Shown: in pieces, positions 17,693 through 27,271 of the stretch
Position numbering within the stretch: position 1 is the stretch's first letter
Layout of the letters: each line of letters starts with the position of its first letter
Assembly (NCBI GenBank): GCA_009775095.1
Contig: VSOZ01000004.1
Span: forward strand, 123,941-187,940
DNA from: Muribaculum sp.
Lineage (GTDB): Bacteria; Bacteroidota; Bacteroidia; Bacteroidales; Muribaculaceae
Reading direction: 5' to 3'
Length of the DNA: 64,000 nt
The notes under the pieces: generated by a model
The model's database searches: none
The model's input: only the letters and a program-made list of their open reading frames with translations
Told to the model about the DNA's origin: nothing
Translations under genes and position numbers: made by a program

Positions 17693-19285
17693 ATGAAACT
17701 ATATAAGCTTCTAACAATAATAGCATTAGGCATAGGGGCGGTTGCATGCAACGACATGGAGCAGATACCGACCAACAATTTCACCGACGCCAACTATTGG
17801 ACCTCGCCCGAACGAGCACAAAACGTGGTGAACATGGCCTATAGCCAGATGTATGATGCCGGCAAATTCTGGGGCGACGAAAGCCTGTCAGACAACGTCA
17901 TCGACGCCAACCGCGTAAGCGACCAGCGCCTTATACGCCGCGGCATGGCCACCACCACAGTAGGGCTCTTCGAACAGTGGGGCGGACTTTACGGCGGCAT
18001 CAAGACCTGCCATGTATTTCTCGACCATATCGACGACGTGGCCATGGATGAGAGTCTGCGCACACGCATGACCTCGGAGATACGCTTTGCAAGAGCATAT
18101 ATCTTCTTCCGCCTCGCCAACCTTTACGGCGCCATACCCTTCTTCACCAAGGACATAACACTTGCCGAAGCAAACACCATATCGCGTACACCCGTATCGG
18201 AAGTGTACAGCTTTATCCACACCGAGCTTGACGACATAATAAACACCCTGCCTTCGCGCGACCAACTGTCGGTAGAAGAGAACGGCAAGATTACCAAAGC
18301 CGCAGCCGCCATGCTTCAGGCTCGTGTATACCTCATGGAAAGCGACTGGGAGAATGTAGCCAAATACACCAAGCGCATCATGGACGGAGAGTTCGGCACA
18401 TACGAGCTGTTCCCCTCCTATGCAGGGCTTTTCAAAGAGGCCAACGAGTACAATTGCGAGGTAATATTTGACCGCGCATATGTGCCCAACATGATCACTT
18501 GGGGCGATATGTTCGACATGGCTCCTCTTTCACTCGGGTCTCGTACAGTAGACCGCGTGCCTACCCGGTCGCTTGTCGATACTTATCTTACACGCGGAGG
18601 TTATCGCATCGACGAGGCAGGCACCGACTATGACGAGCACAATCCGTACCTCAACCGCGACCCACGCATGACCGCCACCATCGTCTATGACGGTTATAAG
18701 TGGAAAGAAAATTTCGGTTCAGGTCCCGAAGAGATTCGTACAGCCCCCGGCACCGGTCAGGATGCTTACGACCCCAGCAACGCCGCTACCTCGAAGACCG
18801 GCTACTACGTGGCCAAATACTTTGCTCCGCAGGGTGAAGGCACGCTCAACTCCGGATTGAACATCATCACCATGCGATATGCCGATGTACTTCTCATGTA
18901 TGCCGAGGCTATGTTCGAACAGGGTCTTATGACTGTAGACGTATGGAACAATACCGTCAAGCTTATACGCAAACGCGCCGGCTTCACTGTAGCCAAGGCC
19001 TTGGACTATCCGGGCGGCGACGAAGCGGCAATGCGCCGTATCATCCGCGACGAGCGCCGCGTGGAATTCGCGATGGAAGGTCTGCGCTGGTGGGATATCA
19101 AACGTTGGAAAGCGGGCAGTCAGTATCTTACCGGTCCCGTATGCGGTGCTACATTCGACGGCAAAAAACTCGTGGTAGACACCTATGCGTTTGACGAAAA
19201 CCGTGATTATCTGTGGGCTGTGCCCCAGAGCCAGATCAACCTCAATAAAAATCTTGCTCCCAACAATCCCGGATATTCCAACTAA
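17693..19285 (+). CDS. SusD/RagB-family glycan-binding lipoprotein
   Basis: Surface lipoprotein that caps SusC and binds glycan. The 530-residue protein has a lipoprotein signal ending GAVAC, then acidic residues after the Cys as in Bacteroidetes surface lipoproteins. Typical SusD features follow: ANYWTSPERAQNVVNMAYSQ, TPR-like helices (TSEIRFARAYIFFRLANLYG), and the C-terminal RRIIRDERRVEFAMEGLRWW-type signature and ALDYPGG near 440-470. The gene lies 30 bp after susC and 37 bp before the SusE/F-like gene. Confidence 0.96.
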   Translation: MKLYKLLTIIALGIGAVACNDMEQIPTNNFTDANYWTSPERAQNVVNMAYSQMYDAGKFWGDESLSDNVIDANRVSDQRLIRRGMATTTVGLFEQWGGLYGGIKTCHVFLDHIDDVAMDESLRTRMTSEIRFARAYIFFRLANLYGAIPFFTKDITLAEANTISRTPVSEVYSFIHTELDDIINTLPSRDQLSVEENGKITKAAAAMLQARVYLMESDWENVAKYTKRIMDGEFGTYELFPSYAGLFKEANEYNCEVIFDRAYVPNMITWGDMFDMAPLSLGSRTVDRVPTRSLVDTYLTRGGYRIDEAGTDYDEHNPYLNRDPRMTATIVYDGYKWKENFGSGPEEIRTAPGTGQDAYDPSNAATSKTGYYVAKYFAPQGEGTLNSGLNIITMRYADVLLMYAEAMFEQGLMTVDVWNNTVKLIRKRAGFTVAKALDYPGGDEAAMRRIIRDERRVEFAMEGLRWWDIKRWKAGSQYLTGPVCGATFDGKKLVVDTYAFDENRDYLWAVPQSQINLNKNLAPNNPGYSN

Positions 19286-19322
19286 AATTCTCCTTATTTC
19301 ATAACTTTCAAATAATACAACA

Positions 19323-21089
19323 ATGTTATTCAGAATAAAATCAGCGCTTCTTGCATGCGCTTCAATAATTGCCCTTAACGCATGTACATCTGACATGGAA
19401 TTCAAGGACACCAACGTCACTCCGGTCAAGTCACTGTACGAACCCAACGACAATAAAGATGTACCTCTTCAGGCATCGGCTACTGCCGCCGTATTTTTCG
19501 AGTGGGAAAGCGCCAAAGCCGAGGACGGCGGAGCTCCCCTTTACGAAGTTGTGTTTGACAAAGCCGGCGGCGACTTCTCAAACCCCATATACAAAGTGTT
19601 GTCGGACGGCAACGGAGCACGCAACTATGCCACAATATCGCATAAAGACCTTAACAAAGTAGGCCAGATGGCCGGAATCGAGTCTGGCGAGACAGGCGAA
19701 ATACAATGGTCGGTCGTTGCATCACGCGGCGTCATAACGACTCCCGTATCGATTAAACGTTCGTTGACTATCACCCGTCTGCTCGGTTTTGCCGAAGTAC
19801 CTTCACAGCTGTTCTTTGCCGGCGACGCTATCGATGAAGCAACAGACGTAACCGTAATATCGCCCGAGCTTGACGTATTTGAAGCCGTAGTAAAACTCAA
19901 AGGCGGCAAAGCATTCAAGATGTCAAGCGAACGCGGACGCGCCGAAGGCCTCACATTCTACATCGACGGCAATCGCATCAAAGAGGGTGACGGTGACGGC
20001 ACAGTAGCTGAGGACGGTGTTTACCGCATCAACCTTGACTTCTCCATAGCATCGGCCAAACTGCAGAAAATCGAGAAAGTCGAGTTCTTCTTCTCTGCCG
20101 ACAACGAAGTTAAATTCGAGCTTCCTTACGTAGGCAACGGTGTATATTCAGGAGTAGGTTCGGTAGATTTCCATCAGGAAAGCTGGGGCCGCGACGAGCG
20201 TTACAAACTTCTCATGACTTACGGCGACGGTTCAAAGACCATGTGGGGTGCCGACAATGGCATAGACTCCAGACCCAACGGAGCAGGCGCTGATGACGCT
20301 TACTGGAACGCTGGCGAATACGACATCACACAGTGGGAAAACAAATGGAAACTTGACGGCAAGTATGACCACAACGTACCTTTCCGCGCAACACTCTATC
20401 TGAACGAGGCACGCCGCCACCACTTCATTGAGGACGCAGGCGACGCTCCCGCACCCGAAGAACCGGGCGAACTTACGGCTCCCGCCACTCTGACACTGTC
20501 AGGCGACGCTACCGAAGGTGGTAATCTTACCGCAAAAAAACTTGATGACAATACATTTGAGATCTTTACCGAAATCAAAGGCGGCAAAGCATTCAGAGCC
20601 GGTGACTTCCATGTCGAGGACGGCAAACTCGTTGCAGGTGCCAAGGACATCACTCTTGCCGACGATGGTATATACTGGATGATTTTTGACTTCGCAAAAG
20701 CTGAGTTCACTGCTAAGAAAATTACAAAAATGAGTGTTATGGACTGCTGGCATGACCACGGTTCCGCTGTGCTTGACCTCAATTATATAGGTAACGGCGA
20801 GTGGGAAGCAACCGGCAAACCTCACGATTCGAGCCGTAATACCGATGACCGATATAAATTTGTAATGGAGGTTGACGGTCAACTACAGCAGTGGGGCTGC
20901 GTAAAAGATTACGACAAACGTCCTGAAGAACTTGAGACCATACCTGCAGACTATTATGATATGAAAACAGTGGCTACAGATCAATGGAATGACAAGTGGA
21001 AATACAATGGCGATATGCTCGATCAAGAGCTTCATGTAAAAGTTATCTTGCATGATACCTACACCCACGTAATGGAATTAGCCAAATAA
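19323..21089 (+). CDS. SusE/SusF-like surface glycan-binding lipoprotein
   Basis: A 588-residue lipoprotein (signal ending LNAC) in the position where SusE/SusF-type proteins follow SusD. After an N-terminal Ig-like domain with FFEWESAKAEDGG (about 58-140) come two related binding modules, about 160-350 and 385-585. Both share VKLKGGKAFK / EIKGGKAFRA and a following ADDGIY / AEDGVY turn, and both end in a WGxDN- or QWGCVKDYD-type segment. These duplicated modules resemble the carbohydrate-binding domains of SusE/SusF. No catalytic residues are seen. It probably retains mannan at the cell surface. Confidence 0.82.
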   Translation: MLFRIKSALLACASIIALNACTSDMEFKDTNVTPVKSLYEPNDNKDVPLQASATAAVFFEWESAKAEDGGAPLYEVVFDKAGGDFSNPIYKVLSDGNGARNYATISHKDLNKVGQMAGIESGETGEIQWSVVASRGVITTPVSIKRSLTITRLLGFAEVPSQLFFAGDAIDEATDVTVISPELDVFEAVVKLKGGKAFKMSSERGRAEGLTFYIDGNRIKEGDGDGTVAEDGVYRINLDFSIASAKLQKIEKVEFFFSADNEVKFELPYVGNGVYSGVGSVDFHQESWGRDERYKLLMTYGDGSKTMWGADNGIDSRPNGAGADDAYWNAGEYDITQWENKWKLDGKYDHNVPFRATLYLNEARRHHFIEDAGDAPAPEEPGELTAPATLTLSGDATEGGNLTAKKLDDNTFEIFTEIKGGKAFRAGDFHVEDGKLVAGAKDITLADDGIYWMIFDFAKAEFTAKKITKMSVMDCWHDHGSAVLDLNYIGNGEWEATGKPHDSSRNTDDRYKFVMEVDGQLQQWGCVKDYDKRPEELETIPADYYDMKTVATDQWNDKWKYNGDMLDQELHVKVILHDTYTHVMELAK

Positions 21090-21107
21090 AATCATCTTCA
21101 ATTGATA

Positions 21108-22262
21108 ATGACTATGAATTATAAAATTATAGCCCCGCTATTGGTTGGCGCCACTCTTGTCACATTTTCATCGTGTGACAATATCGACGACGTTTACCAG
21201 TACGGCGACGATCAGGCCGACATAAACTGGGAGGACGCCGCCAATCAGTCGACCGATGCTCTTATAGAGTATTTCTGGGACACCGACCGACATTTCTTCA
21301 ACTCCAAAAGCGGAGAAAAAGACGGCAACGACTGGAACTATTGGCCGCAGGCTCATGCTATGGACGCAGTAATAGATGCATATAACCGTACCGGCGATGC
21401 CAAATACTCGACACTTTTTGATCAGTGGTATGAAGGCATCAAGCAAAAGAGCGGCGGCAGCTATTACAACGACTTCTACGATGACGAAGAGTGGATAACT
21501 CTCACCATGATCCGCCTCTATGAGGTTACCAAAGACGCCAAATACCTGAATACGGCCAAAGACCTGTGGACAGACATAAAAGGTGGCTGGAACGAGGAAT
21601 TCGGCGGAGGAGGTCTCGCTTGGAAACACTCCATGCTTTACAGCAAAAATGCCTGCTCCAACGCTCCCGGCTCACTGATAGCCTGCCGTCTTTATGAGCT
21701 TGAACAGAATGCCGAGGACCTCGAATGGGCTGTCAAGATCTATTCATGGACCCGCGACAATCTCTTCAACCCCGCCACAGGCGCCGTCTATGACGGTATG
21801 GACGGACGCACCGGAGAGATCAACACCGTGACTCTGACCTACAATCAAGGTACATTCCTCGGCAGCGCCCATAAACTGTACAAATTTACGGGTGATGCAA
21901 ATTACCTCAAAGACGCACGCCGCGCGGCCAACTATACCATAACCAAAGGTTGCATTGACCAGAGCAATAACGTGCTCCGCAATGAAGGCAACGGCGACGG
22001 TGCCCTGTTCAAAGGCATTTTCATCCGTTATTTCATCGAACTGATTGCCGAACCCGATCTTGACCCGACATTTGCCAACAAGTTCACAACGTTCCTGAAC
22101 AACAACGCCGTTATGGCATGGACCAAAGGCATTGCCGACAAACGTCAGATACTCTTCGGCCCGTCATGGACCGACGGCCCTCTCGGTGCCACAGAGCTAA
22201 ACGCACAGGTCAGCGGAGCCACTCTCATGGAAGCCAAAGCCCGTTTCGACAAAAGTAAATAA
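21108..22262 (+). CDS. GH76 endo-alpha-1,6-mannanase lipoprotein (first copy)
   Basis: Predicted to cut the alpha-1,6-mannan backbone. The lipoprotein signal ends VTFSSC and is followed by DNIDD, an acidic tract typical of surface export. The GH76 (alpha/alpha)6 fold shows the paired catalytic aspartates in FYDDEEW, then GGGLAWK, KNACSNAPGS and TYNQGTFLGSAHKLY. About 384 residues is normal. The start could be 21108 or the ATG at 21114; the frame also opens with an upstream TTG at 21102. It lies 18 bp after the SusE/F-like gene. Confidence 0.93.
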   Translation: MTMNYKIIAPLLVGATLVTFSSCDNIDDVYQYGDDQADINWEDAANQSTDALIEYFWDTDRHFFNSKSGEKDGNDWNYWPQAHAMDAVIDAYNRTGDAKYSTLFDQWYEGIKQKSGGSYYNDFYDDEEWITLTMIRLYEVTKDAKYLNTAKDLWTDIKGGWNEEFGGGGLAWKHSMLYSKNACSNAPGSLIACRLYELEQNAEDLEWAVKIYSWTRDNLFNPATGAVYDGMDGRTGEINTVTLTYNQGTFLGSAHKLYKFTGDANYLKDARRAANYTITKGCIDQSNNVLRNEGNGDGALFKGIFIRYFIELIAEPDLDPTFANKFTTFLNNNAVMAWTKGIADKRQILFGPSWTDGPLGATELNAQVSGATLMEAKARFDKSK

Positions 22263-22281
22263 TCCCCCATTTCCGATATAA

Positions 22282-23505
22282 GTGATGAATAAATATCTGA
22301 CCATATCGGTAATCTTACTGACTGGAAGCACTCTTTTCGGGTGCTTCCGTCAGTCAAATACCGACACCGCTGAAAACAACCGTTACGCTGCCATGGCTCG
22401 CGAAACGCTCGATTCGATGTATGCCAAATATTCGATTCCGGGCGAGAATCTCCTCCGTGAGAATTACCCTTCCGATGAAGCCTATGCAGCTACGTACCTC
22501 GCCGAGGCGCCGGTAGAGACATTTAATGCATATTCCTACCTATGGCCCTACTCCGGATCATTTTCGGCGGTAAATGCACTTTATTCAGCTACAGGCGACA
22601 CCGCCTGCATCGAAGTCCTTCAGAATCGCATACTTCCCGGGCTGGAAATGTATCTTGATACCGCCCGTCAACCGGCCGCCTATGCGTCGTATGTCAACAC
22701 GGCTCCTCAAAGCGACCGTTTCTATGACGACAACGTATGGCTCGGCATTGACTTTACCGACATGTACCTCGCCACTAAAGACCCGAAGTATCTTGAAAAG
22801 GCGCATATGATCTGGGAGTTTATCGAAAGCGGTACTGACAGCATACTCGGCGGAGGCATATACTGGTGCGAGCAGAAAAAGGGAGGTAAAAACACCTGCT
22901 CCAACGCTCCGGGATCGGTTTACGCCCTGAAACTGTATGAAGCTACTAAAGATAAGGCTTTTCTCGACAAAGGCCGTGAACTGTATACATGGACCAAACA
23001 CAATCTTCAGGATACCACCGACTGTCTTTATTTTGACAACATCAACCTTAAAGGCGAGATCGGACGTGCAAAGTTTGCTTACAACAGCGGACAGATGATG
23101 CAGTCGGCCGCTCTGCTTTTCAAAGCTACCGGCGACTCTACCTACCTCAACGACGCACGCGGTATAGCAGAAAGCGCACACCGCTACTTCTTCAACGGCG
23201 GAGAAGCTAACGACAGCATCGGCTCCTTCCCTCTGCTCAACAAAGGCAATGTATGGTTTACAGCCGTGATGATGCGAGGTTTTGAAGAGCTGTTCAATAC
23301 CGACCGCAACCCACAATACATGAACGACTTCGTACGCAATCTCGACCATGCATGGACAAAGTCACGCGATGCCGAGACAGGACTGTTCAATCAGGACTGG
23401 AGCGGTGCGGAGATCGACACCCGCAAATGGTTGCTAACACAGGCTGCGATGGCTGAAATGTATGGCCGCGCTGCAACCTATATTAACAACACTAAAAATA
23501 ATTGA
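22282..23505 (+). CDS. GH76 endo-alpha-1,6-mannanase-like lipoprotein (second copy)
   Basis: A 407-residue lipoprotein (signal ending TLFGC) related to the preceding gene but diverged. It keeps the Asp pair in RFYDDNVW, the GGGIYW turn, KNTCSNAPGS and FAYNSGQMMQSAALLF. Two GH76 enzymes side by side usually split work between surface backbone cleavage and periplasmic trimming; which does what here cannot be read. No acidic export tract directly follows the Cys (FRQSN), which may mean this copy faces the periplasm. It ends 5 bp before the GH125 start codon. Confidence 0.9.
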   Translation: MMNKYLTISVILLTGSTLFGCFRQSNTDTAENNRYAAMARETLDSMYAKYSIPGENLLRENYPSDEAYAATYLAEAPVETFNAYSYLWPYSGSFSAVNALYSATGDTACIEVLQNRILPGLEMYLDTARQPAAYASYVNTAPQSDRFYDDNVWLGIDFTDMYLATKDPKYLEKAHMIWEFIESGTDSILGGGIYWCEQKKGGKNTCSNAPGSVYALKLYEATKDKAFLDKGRELYTWTKHNLQDTTDCLYFDNINLKGEIGRAKFAYNSGQMMQSAALLFKATGDSTYLNDARGIAESAHRYFFNGGEANDSIGSFPLLNKGNVWFTAVMMRGFEELFNTDRNPQYMNDFVRNLDHAWTKSRDAETGLFNQDWSGAEIDTRKWLLTQAAMAEMYGRAATYINNTKNN

Positions 23506-23510
23506 CAATA

Positions 23511-24974
23511 ATGAACGTATTAACTAACGCCATTACCGCGACCGCCCTTCTGATGGGGTCGATGAGTGCCTACGCATCGCAAGTACCAGTATGCGTATCT
23601 GACAATACTACTGTCGTATCGGCCAAAAAGTATCACAAGACTAACCGTCCGGCCAAAAACAAACGTCTGTTTAAATCAAAGGCAGTGGAGGAGAAGATCG
23701 CGGCAATCAAAAAGATGCTCACAAACCCCAAGCTCGCTTGGATGTTTGAGAACTGTTTCCCAAACACGATCGATACCACCGTACATTTCCGCAAAGGGGC
23801 CGACGGCAAAAACGACACTTTCGTCTATACAGGCGACATACATGCCATGTGGCTTCGTGACTCCGGAGCACAGGTATGGCCCTATGTGCAGCTCGCCAAT
23901 GAGGATGCTGACCTGAAGGCCATGATAGAAGGCGTAATACGCCGCCAGTTCAAGTGCATCAATCTCGACCCGTATGCCAATGCCTTTAATGACGGTCCTA
24001 CAGGCGGTTCATGGATGAGCGACCTTACCGATATGATACCCGACGTACATGAACGCAAATGGGAGATTGACTCGCTGTGCTATCCGCTGCGTCTTGCCTA
24101 CGAATATTGGAAAAAAACCGGCGACGCATCTATATTTGATGAAGAATGGCTTCAGGCTATCGGCAACATATATACTACATTCGTAGCCCAACAGCGTAAG
24201 GACGGCGACCGCGGCCCGTACAAATTCCAACGCAAGACCGAGCGTGCGCTTGACACTCTGAATAACGGAGGATGGGGTGCTCCGGTGAGCGGATGCGGAC
24301 TTATCGTATCATGCTTCCGTCCGTCCGATGACGCCACCACATTCCAATATCTCGTACCGTCCAACTTCTTTGCGGTAACCTCACTGCGCAAAGCCGCCGA
24401 GATCCTCGACAAAGTAAACAACAACGCCGATTTGAGCGCAAAATGCAACGCACTCGCCGATGAGGTGGAGACAGCACTGAAAAAACATGCTACCTACAAT
24501 CATCCCGAATTCGGCACCATATACGCATTTGAAGTTGACGGTTTCGGTAACAAGCATCTTATGGATGATGCCAATGTACCGAGCCTCATTGCCATGCCCT
24601 ACCTCGGCGATGTGGATGTAAATGACCCCATTTATCAAAACACCCGCCGCTTCGTATGGAGTGAAAGCAATCCTTATTTCTTCAAAGGCAAAGCCGGCGA
24701 AGGTATCGGCGGTCCTCACATCGGCTACGACATGGCTTGGCCCATGAGCATAATGATGAAAGCATTCACGTCAAACGATGACAATGAGATAAAAGAGTGC
24801 ATCAACATGCTGCTCGCCACCGATGCCGAGACAGGATTTATGCACGAATCGTTTAATGTCGATAATGCCGCCGATTTTACAAGAGAATGGTTTGCTTGGC
24901 AGAACACGCTCTTCGGCGAACTCATCATCAAGCTCGTGGATGAAGGTAAAATTGATTTGTTGAACTCGATTTAA
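23511..24974 (+). CDS. GH125 exo-alpha-1,6-mannosidase
   Basis: Releases mannose from alpha-1,6-linked mannooligosaccharides, likely in the periplasm. The 487-residue protein has a Sec signal (MNVLTNAITATALLMGSMSAYA) and no lipobox. Family motifs: FVYTGDIHAMWLRDSGAQVW, NDGPTGGSWMSDLTDM, WEIDSLCYPLRLAYEYWK, GWGAPVSGCGLIVSCFRPSD and HIGYDMAWPMSIMMKAF. The ATG at 23511 is chosen; the frame opens slightly earlier with a TTG overlapping the previous stop. It closes the tightly spaced part of the operon; a 142-bp gap follows. Confidence 0.94.
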   Translation: MNVLTNAITATALLMGSMSAYASQVPVCVSDNTTVVSAKKYHKTNRPAKNKRLFKSKAVEEKIAAIKKMLTNPKLAWMFENCFPNTIDTTVHFRKGADGKNDTFVYTGDIHAMWLRDSGAQVWPYVQLANEDADLKAMIEGVIRRQFKCINLDPYANAFNDGPTGGSWMSDLTDMIPDVHERKWEIDSLCYPLRLAYEYWKKTGDASIFDEEWLQAIGNIYTTFVAQQRKDGDRGPYKFQRKTERALDTLNNGGWGAPVSGCGLIVSCFRPSDDATTFQYLVPSNFFAVTSLRKAAEILDKVNNNADLSAKCNALADEVETALKKHATYNHPEFGTIYAFEVDGFGNKHLMDDANVPSLIAMPYLGDVDVNDPIYQNTRRFVWSESNPYFFKGKAGEGIGGPHIGYDMAWPMSIMMKAFTSNDDNEIKECINMLLATDAETGFMHESFNVDNAADFTREWFAWQNTLFGELIIKLVDEGKIDLLNSI

Positions 24975-24997
24975 GTAAGGATAGATTTGGTTTATAA

Positions 24998-25080
24998 GTA
25001 AAAAGATTGTTTTAAGGGTTCGGGTTTCATACAGGAATGTGGTTTTGAGTACATATTAAGGTAAAAAGATTGTTTTTAGG
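24998..25080 (+). repeat. 20-bp direct repeats 63 bp apart before GH31
   Basis: GTAAAAAGATTGTTTTAAGG at 24998-25017 recurs at 25061-25080 with one mismatch. The 63-bp offset equals six helical turns, so both copies face the same side of the DNA. The 142-bp gap is otherwise AT-rich, with no clear terminator or TAnnTTTG box. It could be a second regulator-binding region in the operon. Confidence 0.5.
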
Positions 25081-25116
25081 TTTTTATATAATTTCCGCAC
25101 CCAATTATTGAATATC

Positions 25117-27261
25117 ATGATCCGCAAATTAACAATATTCGCCCTCGCGGCAGTTGCAGGATGTGCACTCTGCTGCGCCAAATCAATAAAATGGGCAAAA
25201 CAGGAATCGGTCGGCGACGGCATAGCTCTATTCGAGCCCAAAGGATTTTCCGCGGAAAATATGCCGTCATTCGCACTTGAAAAAACGCCTGTGGAACAAG
25301 GCGACCTTCCTGCAGGATGGACTCTCATCCCTTCAATCAGCATAAACAACGCCAAAGCTTCGGCTTGGCTCGACATACCGGCCGGTACAAGCCTCTACGG
25401 AGGCGGCGAGGTGACCGGTCCTCTTCTGCGCAACGGACAAAGCATCAAGCTATGGAATACTGACTCCGGAGCATACGGTGTGGACGGCGGCAAACGCCTC
25501 TACCAGTCACATCCGTGGGCTATGGGCGTACGACCCGACGGCAGCGCTTTCGGCATACTGTTCGACACCCCTTACAAGGCTGTACTGACCACCGCCGATT
25601 CACGCATAACACTTGACACGGAGGGAGAGCTATTCCGAGTATACATCATAGACCGCAAGTCGCCGCAAGACGTCATGCGGGGCCTCGCCGAACTTATAGG
25701 CACGATGCCCATGATACCGCGCTGGGCTCTCGGTTACCATCAATGTCGCTTCTCCTATACTCCGGCCTCGCGTGTAATCGAAGTCGCCGACACTTTCCGG
25801 TTGAAACGCATACCCTGCGATGTCATGTGGATGGATATCGACTATATGGACGGCTATCGTATATTTACGTTCAACCCCACGACATTTCCCGACCCGGCAG
25901 CGCTCAACCGCGACCTGCACATGCGTGGTTTTCACTCCACTTGGATGATTGATCCGGGTCCTAAGGCGGATCCTGAATATTTTGTATATAAATCAGGTAC
26001 TGAAAACGACATGTGGGTAAAGACCGCCAAAGGCGAGAATTACCACGGAAGCATGTGGCCCGGCGTGTGCGCGTTCCCCGACTTCACCTCTCCCGATGTG
26101 AGAAAATGGTGGGCCGATCTCTATCGTGACTTCCTCGCCACAGGCGTGGACGGTGTGTGGAATGACGTCAACGAACCCCAGATCAGCGACTCTCCGACAG
26201 GCACAATGCCCGAGGACAATATACATCGTGGCGGCGACGGCATACCCCGAGGCACACATCTGAAATATCATAACATCTACGGCCAGCAGATGGTACGCGC
26301 CACCAGAGACGGTGTTATGGCGGTGCATCCCGAACGACGTCCGTTCATACTCACCCGCTCCAACTTTCTCGGCGGACAACGCTACGCGGCTACTTGGACC
26401 GGCGACAACGGTTCGACCGACGAACACATGCGGCTCTCCATACCGATGTCGCTGACATTGGGTCTGTCGGGTCAGCCCATGAACGGTGCCGACATAGGTG
26501 GTTTTCTCTTTAATCCAACTCCCGAACTGTTCGGCCAATGGATGGCTCTCGGCGCTTTCTACCCGTTCTCACGCGGCCATGCATGTATGGGCACAGTCAA
26601 CAAAGAGCCGTGGGCGTTTGGCAGCGAAGTGGAACAAGCCTCGCGCACAGCGCTTGAAAAGCGTTATATGCTTTTGCCGTATTTATATACACTCCTGCAC
26701 GAATCAGCCACCGACGGTATGCCTATGATGCGCCCGGTATTTTTTGCCGATCCCGCCGACACTTCACTGCGTGCCGAAGAGCAGGCATTCACCCTCGGCG
26801 CCGACTTGCTCATCGTTCCCGCATGGGCCGATGCTCCGGCACTCCCCAAAGGCGACTGGCAGGTACTTCCACTCATACCCGCAGAACGGGAGGACCGCTT
26901 TCAGGTTGACCTGAAACTCCGCTCCGGAGCCATACTGCCTACGGGCGCTGTAATACAACATACCGGTCAGGAGTCGCTCGACCCCCTCACGCTCTGGATC
27001 AATACCGATGCCGACGGCCACGCCGAGGGAGTATTGTATTGCGACTCGGGCGACGGCTGGGAATTTAAAAACGGCGATTACAGTTTTGAGCGCTTTTCAG
27101 CCGACACAGCCGACGGAAAGTGCACTGTAAGACTTACATCCAAAGACGGCGACTTCAATCCGGCTCATAATGGTATGGCCGTTGTCAAGATACTCACTCA
27201 TGACGGAGTACGACAAGGCAGCGGCTCTCTGACCGACGGCATTGTAATTGACCTGAACTAA
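25117..27261 (+). CDS. GH31-family alpha-glycosidase
   Basis: Retaining alpha-glycosidase (alpha-glucosidase, alpha-xylosidase or related). After a signal sequence (FALAAVAGCALCC) comes an N-terminal sandwich and the barrel, with DVMWMDIDYMDGYRIFTFNP, nucleophile in GVWNDVNEP (about 350), acid/base region TWTGDN, then SIPMSLTLGLSGQPMNGADI and FYPFSRGH. The WNDVNEP variant replaces the common WxDMNEP. About 714 residues is usual. The start at 25117 is the first ATG; the frame opens with a TTG at 25108. GH31 is not a standard mannan enzyme, so the substrate probably also carries alpha-glucosyl, galactosyl or xylosyl units. Confidence 0.92.
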   Translation: MIRKLTIFALAAVAGCALCCAKSIKWAKQESVGDGIALFEPKGFSAENMPSFALEKTPVEQGDLPAGWTLIPSISINNAKASAWLDIPAGTSLYGGGEVTGPLLRNGQSIKLWNTDSGAYGVDGGKRLYQSHPWAMGVRPDGSAFGILFDTPYKAVLTTADSRITLDTEGELFRVYIIDRKSPQDVMRGLAELIGTMPMIPRWALGYHQCRFSYTPASRVIEVADTFRLKRIPCDVMWMDIDYMDGYRIFTFNPTTFPDPAALNRDLHMRGFHSTWMIDPGPKADPEYFVYKSGTENDMWVKTAKGENYHGSMWPGVCAFPDFTSPDVRKWWADLYRDFLATGVDGVWNDVNEPQISDSPTGTMPEDNIHRGGDGIPRGTHLKYHNIYGQQMVRATRDGVMAVHPERRPFILTRSNFLGGQRYAATWTGDNGSTDEHMRLSIPMSLTLGLSGQPMNGADIGGFLFNPTPELFGQWMALGAFYPFSRGHACMGTVNKEPWAFGSEVEQASRTALEKRYMLLPYLYTLLHESATDGMPMMRPVFFADPADTSLRAEEQAFTLGADLLIVPAWADAPALPKGDWQVLPLIPAEREDRFQVDLKLRSGAILPTGAVIQHTGQESLDPLTLWINTDADGHAEGVLYCDSGDGWEFKNGDYSFERFSADTADGKCTVRLTSKDGDFNPAHNGMAVVKILTHDGVRQGSGSLTDGIVIDLN

Positions 27262-27271
27262 ACGCAGATAA

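Noticed and set aside
4950..24448. Many long antisense frames opposite the GH and Sus genes
   Set aside because: They are shadows of biased codon use in the real genes; none shows a domain, signal peptide or promoter of its own.
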